64,000 nt of DNA, taken from positions 62,001-126,000 of the forward strand of contig NZ_JAHCST010000009.1 in NCBI RefSeq assembly GCF_018476525.1, written 5' to 3'. Positions 41,331 to 49,076 of the stretch are shown piece after piece (positions within the stretch are counted from its first letter, which is position 1; each line of letters begins with the position of its first letter). The stretch is from Acrocarpospora catenulata. GTDB lineage: Bacteria; Actinomycetota; Actinomycetes; Streptosporangiales; Streptosporangiaceae. Under the pieces are notes generated by a model that was not told where the DNA came from, made no database searches, and worked only from the letters and a program-made list of their open reading frames with translations. A program made the translations under genes and the position numbers.

Positions 41331-42515
41331 TCAGGCCGTCTGGTTCTCGAGCACCACGGCCAGGCCCTGCCCGACCCCGATGCAGATGGTGGCCACGCCC
41401 CAGCGCCGGCCCGACTCGCGCAGGTCCTTGGCGAGGGTGCCGAGGATCCGGGTGCCGGACGCGCCGAGCGGGTGGCCCAGGGCGATCGCCCCGCCGTGCC
41501 GGTTGACGATCTCCGGGTCGATGCCCCACGCCTTGACGCAGGCGAGCGACTGCGCGGCGAACGCCTCGTTCAGCTCGACCGCGCCGACGTCGTTCCAGGT
41601 GATCCCGGCCCGCTCCAGCGCCCGGTTGGCCGCCTCGACGGGCGCGAACCCGAAGTACTGGGGTTCCAGCGCGGTGGCCGCCCACCCGGCCAGGCGGGCC
41701 TGCGGCCGGGCCCCGAGCAGGTCGGCGGCGTGGGCGCTGCCCAGTACGGCCGCCGACGCGCCGTCGTTGAGCGGCGAGGCGTTGCCCGCGGTGACCGTGC
41801 CGTCGGGCCGGAAGACCGGCTTGAGCCCCGCCAGTTTCCTGACCGAGGTGCCGGGACGGATCGACTCGTCCCTGGCCAGGTCCACGCCGGGGACCGGGAT
41901 CACCAGGTCGTCGTAGAAGCCGGACTCCCAGGCCGCCACGGCGAGGTCGTGCGAGCGGGCGGCGAATTCGTCCTGTTCCTCGCGGGTGACGCCCTCGCGT
42001 TCGCGGAGTTGTTCCGTGGCCTCGCCGAGGGAGACCGTCCAGACCTGCGGCATCTCCGGGTTGACCAGCCGCCAGCCGAGCGTGGTGGAGACCAGGGTCG
42101 CCTCCCCCGCGGGGAAGGCGCGGTCGGGTTTGGGCAGCACCCAGGGCGCGCGGCTCATCGACTCCACGCCGCCTGCCAGCACCACGTCGGTCTCGCCGAG
42201 GGCGATCTGGCGCGCGCCGTTGATCGTGGCGTCGAGGCTGGAGCCGCACAGCCGGTTGACGGTCGTGCCGGGTACGCCGGTCGGCAGCCCGGCGAGCAGG
42301 GCGGCCATGCGGGCGACGTTGCGGTTCTCCTCGCCCGCGCCGTTGGCGTTGCCCAGGACGACCTCGCCGATCCGCCCGGGATCGAGGCCGGGGTGGCGTG
42401 CCAGCAGGGTCCGCAGGACGAGCGCCGCCAGGTCGTCCGGCCTGGTCGCGGACAACGCGCCACCGTACTTGCCGAACGGGGTGCGGACCGCGTCGTAGAT
42501 ATAGACGTCGCGCAT
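41331..42515 (-). CDS. Acetyl-CoA acyltransferase (thiolase), catalytic residues intact
   Basis: The 394-residue thiolase starts MRDVYIYDAVRTPFGKYGG, has the nucleophile Cys90 in VNRLCGSSLDA, GGAIALGHPLGASGTRI with the catalytic His, and CIGVGQGLAVVLE with the second Cys. It is a degradative PcaF/FadA-type enzyme that cleaves 3-oxoacyl-CoA with CoA to release acetyl-CoA or succinyl-CoA. In contrast to the two cysteine-less thiolase-like proteins of cluster 1, it should be fully active. ATG at 42515 has AGAGG upstream. It completes the beta-oxidation set of cluster 2. Confidence 0.93.
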   Translation of the reverse strand: MRDVYIYDAVRTPFGKYGGALSATRPDDLAALVLRTLLARHPGLDPGRIGEVVLGNANGAGEENRNVARMAALLAGLPTGVPGTTVNRLCGSSLDATINGARQIALGETDVVLAGGVESMSRAPWVLPKPDRAFPAGEATLVSTTLGWRLVNPEMPQVWTVSLGEATEQLREREGVTREEQDEFAARSHDLAVAAWESGFYDDLVIPVPGVDLARDESIRPGTSVRKLAGLKPVFRPDGTVTAGNASPLNDGASAAVLGSAHAADLLGARPQARLAGWAATALEPQYFGFAPVEAANRALERAGITWNDVGAVELNEAFAAQSLACVKAWGIDPEIVNRHGGAIALGHPLGASGTRILGTLAKDLRESGRRWGVATICIGVGQGLAVVLENQTA

Positions 42516-42531
42516 TGGATGGGCCTCTCGA

Positions 42532-43566
42532 TCAGAGTCGGACGGTGACCTTTCCGGCGGTGCGGCCGGAGAGCATGGCGACGATGGCGTCCGGGGCCGC
42601 GTCGAGGCCGTCGTAGGTGGTCTCCTCAAGCGTCAGCCGGCCGCGTGCCATCAGGTCACGGGCCTCCTGGAGGTACGCCGGCCAGTGCCGGGCGTGGTGC
42701 CGGACCATGAAGCCCTCCAGCCGCACCCCCTTGAAGATCGCCTGCATGAGGTTGCGCGGGCCGCGCGGGCCGGTGGCGGAACCGACGGACGAGACCTGGC
42801 CGCACAGCACGACCCGCCCGCCCGGCCGCAGGCAGTCCAGGGCCGCCTCCAGATGGTCGCCGCCCACGTTGTCGTAGTAGACGTCGATCCCGCCGGGGGC
42901 CGCCGCGGCCAGCAGGGCGCTCACCTCGCCGTCGCGGTGGTTGAAGGCGGCGTGCACGCCGTACTCCTCCAGGGCGCGGCGCACCTTGTCGGCCGATCCG
43001 GCGCTGGCCACGACCTGGTGGCCCCAGGCGACGGCCAGTTGCGCCGCCACTCCCCCGACCGCCCCGCCGGCGGCCGAGACGTAGACGGTCTCGCCGGGCG
43101 CGACCGCGCCGATGTGCCGCAGGCCGACGTACGCCGTCAGCCCGGACACGCCCAGCACGCCGAGGTAGTGCCGCTCGTCGAGCCCGTCGGGCACCTCCAC
43201 CCGCATCGGGTCGAACCAGCCGCCCTCGCCCGCGTCGCAGAGCAGCATCTCCTGCCAGGCGCCGTGGTTGAGCACGACGTCGCCGGGCGCGAACCGCGCC
43301 GACCGCGAGGCCACGACCCGGCCCACGGCCGATCCGTCCAGTGGTTGCCCCAGCCGGAAGGGCGGCACGTGGCCGACGCCGGTGCGCTCGTCCATCCGCA
43401 CCCGCATCAGCGGGTCGATCGACATCCAGGTGTTGCGGATCAGCACCTGCCCGGGGCCCGGCTCGGGCACCGGCTCCTCGGTGACGGCGAAGTCGGCGCG
43501 TTCCGGCAGCCCGTGGGGGCGGCGGACCAGCCGGATCATCCGGTAGGTGTCGTTGTTCAGTTCCAC
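42532..43566 (-). CDS. MDR-family NADP-dependent oxidoreductase (leukotriene B4 dehydrogenase/CurA-like)
   Basis: The 344-residue zinc-free reductase has VPEPGPGQVLIRNTWMSIDPLMRVRM at the start, GVLGVSGLTAYVGLRHIG, and the cofactor loop VSAAGGAVGGVAAQLA. YYDNVGGDHLEAAL and a GRTAGKVTVRL end complete the LTB4DH/CurA pattern. These enzymes reduce alpha,beta-unsaturated ketones with NADPH. It may saturate a conjugated ring ketone before hydrolytic opening. GTG at 43566 is preferred, with AGGGG 9 bases upstream and a 10-bp overlap with the HADH gene stop; an internal ATG at 43539 lacks a ribosome site. Confidence 0.87.
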   Translation of the reverse strand: MELNNDTYRMIRLVRRPHGLPERADFAVTEEPVPEPGPGQVLIRNTWMSIDPLMRVRMDERTGVGHVPPFRLGQPLDGSAVGRVVASRSARFAPGDVVLNHGAWQEMLLCDAGEGGWFDPMRVEVPDGLDERHYLGVLGVSGLTAYVGLRHIGAVAPGETVYVSAAGGAVGGVAAQLAVAWGHQVVASAGSADKVRRALEEYGVHAAFNHRDGEVSALLAAAAPGGIDVYYDNVGGDHLEAALDCLRPGGRVVLCGQVSSVGSATGPRGPRNLMQAIFKGVRLEGFMVRHHARHWPAYLQEARDLMARGRLTLEETTYDGLDAAPDAIVAMLSGRTAGKVTVRL

Positions 43567-44420
43567 GAGTAGAACCCCTGACCGGTCTTGCGCCCCAGGT
43601 GCCCGTCGGCGACCTTGTCGCGCAGGATCGCGGGCGGCGTGAAACGTGGCCCGAGTTCGCGGTGCAGGTGTTCGGCGATCGCCAGCCGCACGTCCAGACC
43701 CACGACGTCGGTCGTGCGCAGCGGGCCCATCGGGTGCCGGTAGCCCAGGGTCATCGCCGTGTCGATGTCCTCGGCCGACGCGACGCCGTCCTCCACCATC
43801 CGCATCGCCTCCAGCGCCAGCGCGACGCCGAGGCGGGAGGAGGCGAATCCGGGGCTGTCGGTGACGGTGATCGGGGTCTTGCCCAGTGCCCGCACCCAGG
43901 CCTGGCAGGCCGCCACGAGGTCGCGGGACGTCCGGGCGCCGACGACGATCTCGACCAGCGTGCTGGCGGGGACGGGGTTGAAGAAGTGCAGCCCGACGAA
44001 GGACTCCGGCCGTGCGAGTGTCCCGGCCAGCCCGTCAACGGAAAGCGAGCTGGTGTTGGTGGCGAGCACCGCCCCGGGCGCGGCCGCCGCCGCACGGCCC
44101 AGGACGTCGGCCTTCAGCGCGGGATCCTCGGGCACGGCCTCGATCACGAGAGCGCACTCGGCCAGGGCGGCCGGGTCGCAGGCCACCTCCAGCCGCCGTG
44201 CGGCCTCCTCGGCGGGGCCGGGCAGGGCGCCGCGCCGCGCGGCCTGCTCCAGTGAGCGCGCCACCCGTTCGGCCGCCGCGCGGCCCGCCTCCGCGGTGGA
44301 TTCGACGATCACGACGGAGCCGCCGGAGACCAGGAAGGCGTGCGCGATGCCCGCGCCCATGCGGCCGCCGCCGTACACCCCCACCCTGGCCGGCAGGTGG
44401 TGGTCGTACACGTCGCTCAT
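43557..44420 (-). CDS. 3-hydroxyacyl-CoA dehydrogenase (close paralogue of the cluster-1 enzyme)
   Basis: The 287-residue HADH has YGGGRMGAGIA as Rossmann motif, VIEAVPEDPALK, the catalytic LHFFNPVPASTLVEIV and a C-terminal GRKTGQGFYSW. The DSPGFASSRLG linker and following helices match the protein at 7726-8568 almost residue for residue. This suggests the same type of substrate or a shared origin of the two clusters. It oxidises a 3-hydroxyacyl-CoA with NAD+. ATG at 44420 overlaps the acyl-CoA dehydrogenase stop (ATGA). Confidence 0.9.
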   Translation of the reverse strand: MSDVYDHHLPARVGVYGGGRMGAGIAHAFLVSGGSVVIVESTAEAGRAAAERVARSLEQAARRGALPGPAEEAARRLEVACDPAALAECALVIEAVPEDPALKADVLGRAAAAAPGAVLATNTSSLSVDGLAGTLARPESFVGLHFFNPVPASTLVEIVVGARTSRDLVAACQAWVRALGKTPITVTDSPGFASSRLGVALALEAMRMVEDGVASAEDIDTAMTLGYRHPMGPLRTTDVVGLDVRLAIAEHLHRELGPRFTPPAILRDKVADGHLGRKTGQGFYSWN

Positions 44421-45457
44421 GTTTCCTCCACGGAGTCGGCGCGGTGCCCGGCGGTGGCCGCGCGGAGCGAGACGGCGTCCCGCAGGTGCCGTTCGACGGG
44501 GTATTCGGTGAGGTAGCCGTAGCCGCCGTGCGCCTGGAGCGCGGCGGCGGCGACCTCGATCGCGCCGTCGGCCGCGTGCCGGAGCAGGGCGGCGGCGGCC
44601 AGCGGGCTCTCGTCGGCGCCGCAGACGGCGGCCAGCGTGGTGCGCACCCACGACTTCTGGTCGGCGACCGACCGGCGGACGGTCGGCAGGTCGATGAGCG
44701 GGCCGCCGAACTGCCGGCGTTCCCGGGTGTAGGCCACCGCCGCGTCGGCCGCCGCGCCCGCGATCCCGGCGGCCACGGCCGCGCCGCCCAGCCGCAGGAT
44801 CGCGCGTACGTCGCCGGCGGGCGCGCCGGTCAGCTCGGCGCAGGGGCCGTCGATCTCGGCCGAGCGGGTGAGCGCGCCGTCCAGGCCGGTCCTGGCGACG
44901 GGCGCGTACCGCACCGCCTGCGCCCGCACGAGCAGGCACTGACCGTCCCGCAGGAGCAGCAGGTGGGGCGCCGGATGCGCGGCGTCGACCCGGGCCACGC
45001 GGCCCCTGGCCGTGCCCGCCGCCACGTCGAGCCGCGCGTGGGGCGCGGCGAGGTCGACGACGGCCACCGCCTCGGTCCCCTTGTGGAGCCCGCCGGCCAG
45101 GTCCAAGGCCCCGGTGGCCCCAGCGGCCCCGATGCCCCCAGCGGCCCCATCGGCCCCAGCGACGGCGAGTGCCGCGAGTGCCGCGTGCGCCTGTACCGAG
45201 GCCCAGCCGAGCGCGGGCCAGTGGCGGCCCAGCCGTTCCCATACCACGACGGCGGCGGCCCGCCCCGCGCCGCCGCCCCCGTGGGCCTCGTCCGCCGCCA
45301 CCGTCCACACGCCGAGCGCGGCGAGTTCGCCGACCAGCTCCGCCACCAGTGCGGGGTCGTCGGTCAGCGGGGTCTCGCGATCGGCCGCCACGGTGTCGAG
45401 CAACCGCGCCAGGTCACGCTCGTCCTCGCCCAGGGCCGGGCCGTACCAGGAGGTCAC
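44417..45457 (-). CDS. Acyl-CoA dehydrogenase-like protein with a Gly/Ala repeat loop
   Basis: The 346-residue protein is recognisable in its C-terminal part: YTRERRQFGGPLIDLPTVRR and LQAHGGYGYLTEYPVERHLRDA. It ends soon after, without the IYEGT-type catalytic segment. The middle is Ala/Gly-rich; one loop is encoded by six tandem 9-bp units (45107-45160) giving a xGA repeat. Like the short subunit of cluster 1, it may be the non-catalytic half of a heteromeric dehydrogenase, with the full-length protein encoded at 47868-49076 as partner. GTG at 45457 overlaps the next stop by 4 bp. Confidence 0.8.
   Translation of the reverse strand: MTSWYGPALGEDERDLARLLDTVAADRETPLTDDPALVAELVGELAALGVWTVAADEAHGGGGAGRAAAVVVWERLGRHWPALGWASVQAHAALAALAVAGADGAAGGIGAAGATGALDLAGGLHKGTEAVAVVDLAAPHARLDVAAGTARGRVARVDAAHPAPHLLLLRDGQCLLVRAQAVRYAPVARTGLDGALTRSAEIDGPCAELTGAPAGDVRAILRLGGAAVAAGIAGAAADAAVAYTRERRQFGGPLIDLPTVRRSVADQKSWVRTTLAAVCGADESPLAAAALLRHAADGAIEVAAAALQAHGGYGYLTEYPVERHLRDAVSLRAATAGHRADSVEET
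45107..45160. repeat. In-frame 9-bp minisatellite, six units
   Basis: Six consecutive units of the form GGCCCCNNN (one reads GCCCCCAGC) fill 54 bp inside the acyl-CoA dehydrogenase-like gene. On the coding strand each unit gives X-Gly-Ala or X-Gly-Gly (X = Ala, Asp, Ile or Thr). Unit-number changes would keep the frame, so the loop can vary in length between strains. Confidence 0.85.
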
Positions 45458-46239
45458 GACCAGAAACTCTCGGGACGGGGCTCCCGCCGCTCCGCGAAGG
45501 ACTCGCTCAGCTCGTGCGCCTCCCTGGTCTGGAGGTAGTAGCTGAGCTGCTGGTCGTGGGCCATCCGAGCCTGCCCGGAGACGCCGTTGTGGCGGGCGGA
45601 GAAGGCGCCCTTGAGCCCGGCGATCGCCATCGGGCTGCGGGTCGCGATCTCCTGAGCCACCTCGACGGCCCGGTCACGGGCCTGGCGGGCCGGTACGACC
45701 TCGTTGACCAGCCCCATCTGGAGGGCCTGCGCGGCGGTGTACTTGCGGTTGAGGTACCACATCTCCTTGGCCCGCTTGCGGCCGATGGTGTCCTCCAGGT
45801 ACCAGGTGCCGTAGCCCGCGTCGAAGCTGCCGACCATCGGGCCGACCTGCCGGAACACGGCGTTCTCGCTCGCCACCGACAGGTCGCAGACCGTGTGCAG
45901 CACGTTCCCGCCGCCGACGGCGAAGCCGTTGACCGCCGCCACGACCGGCTTGGGGATGGTGTCGATCGCCTGGTAGACGTCGATGATCGGCAACACCTGG
46001 GACTGGTCGAGCGAGGTCACCGGGTCGTGCTCGCCGCCGATGCAGAAGAACTTGTCGCCCGCGCCGGTCAGCACGGCCGCCCGCAGGGCCGGGTCGAGGC
46101 GGAAGCGCTGCAGCGCGTCGAAGAGCTCCAGGCAGGTCCGGTGGGCCAGCTTGTTGCCCGCCTGCGGCCGGTTGATCGTGACGATCAGGACCGCGTCCTG
46201 CCGGTCCACGAGGATGTCGCCGTAGGTCGCCTCGCTCAT
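45454..46239 (-). CDS. MenB/BadI-type crotonase, probable ring-opening beta-oxoacyl-CoA hydrolase
   Basis: The 261-residue crotonase carries the MenB/BadI signature: FFCIGGEHDP, VGGGNVLHTVCDL (residues 108-120), QVGPMVGSFDAGYGTWYLED (Ser138, Asp140) and AKEMWYLNRKYTAAQALQMGLVN. The C-terminal YYLQTREAHELSESFAERREP resembles BadI more than MenB. BadI hydrolytically opens 2-oxocyclohexanecarboxyl-CoA to pimelyl-CoA; MenB closes a naphthoate ring. In a gene cluster full of beta-oxidation enzymes, hydrolytic ring cleavage of a cyclic beta-oxoacyl-CoA is the better reading. ATG at 46239 has GGAGG upstream. This is the most informative gene for the chemistry of cluster 2. Confidence 0.82.
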   Translation of the reverse strand: MSEATYGDILVDRQDAVLIVTINRPQAGNKLAHRTCLELFDALQRFRLDPALRAAVLTGAGDKFFCIGGEHDPVTSLDQSQVLPIIDVYQAIDTIPKPVVAAVNGFAVGGGNVLHTVCDLSVASENAVFRQVGPMVGSFDAGYGTWYLEDTIGRKRAKEMWYLNRKYTAAQALQMGLVNEVVPARQARDRAVEVAQEIATRSPMAIAGLKGAFSARHNGVSGQARMAHDQQLSYYLQTREAHELSESFAERREPRPESFWS

Positions 46240-46240
46240 G

Positions 46241-46984
46241 TCAGTGGTCCTCCTGGGTCCGGAATCCGTGGCCGCTCTTGTCGCCCAGCCGTCCCGCCGC
46301 GACCATGCGGCGCAGCAGCGGGGGTGGCGCGTAGCGGCGGTCGCCTGTCGCGGCGTAGGCCGCCTCGGTGGCGTCGAGGTGGGCGTCCAGGCCGATGCGG
46401 TCGAGCATGGCCAGCGGGCCGGTGCGGTAGCCCAGGCCCAGCTCGATCGCCACGTCGAGGTCCTCGGCGCCGGCCAGGCCGTCGTCGTAGGCCTGGACGA
46501 CGTCGTTGAGGTAGGGCATCAGCAGCCCGTGCAGCAGGAAGCCGGGACGGTCGCCCACCACCAGCGCCTCCTTGCCGGGCAGCGAGTCCGCGAAGGCGGC
46601 CAGGCGCGCCACCGTCTCCGGCGCGGTGCACAGGCCGGGCACGACCTCGACGGTCCGGGTGGTGTCGACCGGGTTGTGCCAGACGAACCCGGCGAAGCGC
46701 TCCGGGCCGGGCAGGGCCGCGCCCAGCTCGGTGACCGACAGCGCGGCGGTGGTCGTGGCCAGTACGGCTCCGGGGCCCGCCACGGCGGCGGCCTCGGCCA
46801 GCACGGCGACCTTGACGTCGAACTTCTCCGGCACCGCCTCCACCACGAGGTCGGCCCCGGCCAGTGCTGTCAGGTCGGTCTCGACGGCCGTGACCGGCAC
46901 ACCCGCCGCCGACAGGAACCGGGCGATCGCGCCGCCCATGGTGCCCGCGCCGACGATCCCGACCCGCTCGAACTTCTCGCTCAT
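46241..46984 (-). CDS. 3-hydroxyacyl-CoA dehydrogenase family protein with a shortened NAD domain
   Basis: The 247-residue protein has IVGAGTMGGAIA, VVEAVPEKFDVKV, a catalytic-His segment FVWHNPVDTTRTVEVV, and a C-terminal GDKSGHGFRTQ. It is about 35-45 residues shorter than usual: the helical stretch between the second Rossmann strand (VTAVETD) and ADLVVEAV is nearly absent. The dehydrogenase core may still fold, but cofactor contacts would differ. It could be a specialised dehydrogenase for a cyclic substrate, or a decaying copy. ATG at 46984 lies 9 bp after the stop of the upstream HADH gene. Confidence 0.8.
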   Translation of the reverse strand: MSEKFERVGIVGAGTMGGAIARFLSAAGVPVTAVETDLTALAGADLVVEAVPEKFDVKVAVLAEAAAVAGPGAVLATTTAALSVTELGAALPGPERFAGFVWHNPVDTTRTVEVVPGLCTAPETVARLAAFADSLPGKEALVVGDRPGFLLHGLLMPYLNDVVQAYDDGLAGAEDLDVAIELGLGYRTGPLAMLDRIGLDAHLDATEAAYAATGDRRYAPPPLLRRMVAAGRLGDKSGHGFRTQEDH

Positions 46985-46992
46985 GTCGTTCC

Positions 46993-47871
46993 TCAGGATC
47001 CGAAGAGGCGGGTGTCGTCGTACTCGTAGAAGCCGCGGCCGGTCTTGCGGCCCAGGTCGCCGGCGGCGACCATGCGCTCGACCATCGGCGGCGGGAAGAA
47101 CCGGGGGTCGCGCAGCTGCTCGTACAGCCGGGTCGCCACCTGCTGGTGGATGTCCATGCCGACGATGTCGAGCAGCCGGAACGGGCCCATCGGGTGGCCC
47201 AGCGAGCCCTTGACGGCGGCGTCGATCTCGTCCCGGGTGGCGACGCCGTTCTCCAGGGCGTCGATGCAGCTGTTCTCCCACGGGATGAGGAACCGGTTGA
47301 CGATGAAACCGGGCCGGTCCTTGGTCACCACGGTCGTCTTGCCGAGCCCGCGCAGGAACGCGACCGTCGCCTCGTGGGCCGGGCTCCCGGTGTGTCGGCC
47401 GTCGGCGACCTCGACCAGTTTCATGAGCGGCGCGGGGTTGCAGTAGTGGGTGCCCACCACCCGTTCGGGGTGGCGCGAACCCGAGGCGATGCCGGTGACC
47501 GACAGAGTCGAGGTGTTGGTGTGGAAGAGGGTGTGCGCGGAGACGATGTCGTCGAGCCGTCCGAACAGCTCCTTCTTCAGCGCCAGGTCCTCGAAGACGG
47601 CCTCGACCACGATGTCGCTGGGGGCCAGCTCGCGCAGGTCGGTGGCGCCGCTCAGCGAGCGCTTCGCCGTGTCGGCGGCGTCCTGGCTGAGTTTGCCCAG
47701 CTTGACGCTGTGGTCGAGGAATCCGTGCACGCTGTCGAGGCCGCGCCGCAGGTTGGCCTCGTCGATGTCGTACATGATGGTGCGGTGGCCGGCGCGGGCC
47801 ATCACGACGGCGATGCCGGAGCCCATGGTGCCCGCCCCGAGCACGGCCACGGTTCTGGGTTCGTTGTTCAC
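46993..47871 (-). CDS. 3-hydroxyacyl-CoA dehydrogenase
   Basis: The 292-residue HADH is full length: VLGAGTMGSGIA, VVEAVFEDLALKKELF, the catalytic GTHYCNPAPLMKLVEV, the DRPGFIVNRFLIPW linker and a C-terminal GRKTGRGFYEYDD. It resembles 3-hydroxybutyryl-CoA dehydrogenases. It is one of three HADH proteins in this operon, which suggests several rounds or branches of 3-hydroxyacyl oxidation. GTG at 47871 overlaps the acyl-CoA dehydrogenase stop by 4 bp. Confidence 0.9.
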   Translation of the reverse strand: MNNEPRTVAVLGAGTMGSGIAVVMARAGHRTIMYDIDEANLRRGLDSVHGFLDHSVKLGKLSQDAADTAKRSLSGATDLRELAPSDIVVEAVFEDLALKKELFGRLDDIVSAHTLFHTNTSTLSVTGIASGSRHPERVVGTHYCNPAPLMKLVEVADGRHTGSPAHEATVAFLRGLGKTTVVTKDRPGFIVNRFLIPWENSCIDALENGVATRDEIDAAVKGSLGHPMGPFRLLDIVGMDIHQQVATRLYEQLRDPRFFPPPMVERMVAAGDLGRKTGRGFYEYDDTRLFGS

Positions 47872-49076
47872 TGGTTCCCTTTCCGGAGCCTGCCGGTGGT
47901 CTCCCGGCCGATCAGCAGGCGCTGGATCTCGTTGGTGCCGTCGTAGATCTGGGTCACCTTGGCGTCGCGCAGGCACCGCTCCACCCCGATTTCGGCCAGG
48001 TCACCGAACGGGCCGAGGATACGTGTGGCCTCGACGGCGGCCTGCCAGCCGAGGTCGGTGCAGACCTGTTTCATGATCCCGATCTGGCCGGGCGAGGTCT
48101 GTGGATCGGCGTCGACCCGCCGGGCCGTCGCGTGCAGCAACAACCTGCCCTGCAGGATGCGCCCGCGCAGGTCGGCCAGGGCGAAGGCGAGCTCGTCGGG
48201 GAGCCGGGGCCCGTGCAGGCGGCGCAGCGCCGTGAGCGTCGCCGCGTACGCCGCCCTGGCCAGGCCGACCCCTTGGGCGGCGGCGCTGATCCTGGTCTTC
48301 CCGACCGAGCTCATGACGACCGACCAGCCCTCGCCCTCCGCGCCCAGCAGGTTGGCGGCCGGCACCCGTACGTCGTCGAAGAAGAGTTCGGCGGTGCTGG
48401 AGCCGTGCATGCCGAGTTTGGCGAACGGCCGGCCACGCCCGACCCCCGGCCGGTCGCCCTCGACGACGAAGGCGGTGATGCCCTCGCGGCCGCGCTCCCG
48501 GTCCACGGTGGCGAAGCAGACGATGACGTCGGCCCGGTCGCCGGTGGTGATGAAGGTCTTCTGGCCGGTGATCGACCAGTCGTCGCCCACCCGGCGCGCG
48601 GTGGTGGTGAGGCCGGCGACGTCCGATCCCGCGTCGGGCTCGGTGATGGCGAGCGCGCCGTAGGCCGAGCCGTCCAGGAGGCCGGGGACGAACCGGCGCT
48701 GGAGTTCCGGGCTCCCGGCCAGCACGATCGGGTAGGCCGCGTGCATCTGGGTCATGAAGACCAGGCTGGTGGCGGCGCAACCGGCCGCGATCTCCTCCAT
48801 GGCCAGGGCGTAGGCGACGTTGGAGTCGGCGGAGCCGCCCAGGTGGCGGGGGAAGACCAGGCCGCCCAGCCCTTCCCGGCACAACGCCTGAACCCCCGCG
48901 TGCGGGAACTCGTGCGTGAGGTCCACCCGCGCCGAGTGGGGCGCGATCTCGCGGGCGACCACGGCGCGGGTCAGCGTCCTGATCTCCCGCTCGCGGGCGG
49001 TGAGCGCGGCGTCGGCCGCGGGTTCGTCGAGGAGGTCGTGGAGGGCCACGTGAGCCGTCGGGTCGGCGTCGATCAC
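47868..49076 (-). CDS. Acyl-CoA dehydrogenase with Asp in the IYEGT position
   Basis: The 402-residue protein is a full-length acyl-CoA dehydrogenase: LAITEPDAGSDVAGL (flavin contact), WSITGQKTFITTGDRADV, VGKTRISAAAQGVGLARAAY, and QIYDGTNEIQRLLIGRE at the end. Short- and medium-chain enzymes use the Glu of IYEGT as base; here it is Asp. That is a conservative change expected to alter rate or specificity. It begins a beta-oxidation round by oxidising the acyl-CoA. GTG at 49076 overlaps the hydratase stop (GTGA). Confidence 0.9.
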   Translation of the reverse strand: MIDADPTAHVALHDLLDEPAADAALTAREREIRTLTRAVVAREIAPHSARVDLTHEFPHAGVQALCREGLGGLVFPRHLGGSADSNVAYALAMEEIAAGCAATSLVFMTQMHAAYPIVLAGSPELQRRFVPGLLDGSAYGALAITEPDAGSDVAGLTTTARRVGDDWSITGQKTFITTGDRADVIVCFATVDRERGREGITAFVVEGDRPGVGRGRPFAKLGMHGSSTAELFFDDVRVPAANLLGAEGEGWSVVMSSVGKTRISAAAQGVGLARAAYAATLTALRRLHGPRLPDELAFALADLRGRILQGRLLLHATARRVDADPQTSPGQIGIMKQVCTDLGWQAAVEATRILGPFGDLAEIGVERCLRDAKVTQIYDGTNEIQRLLIGRETTGRLRKGNQ

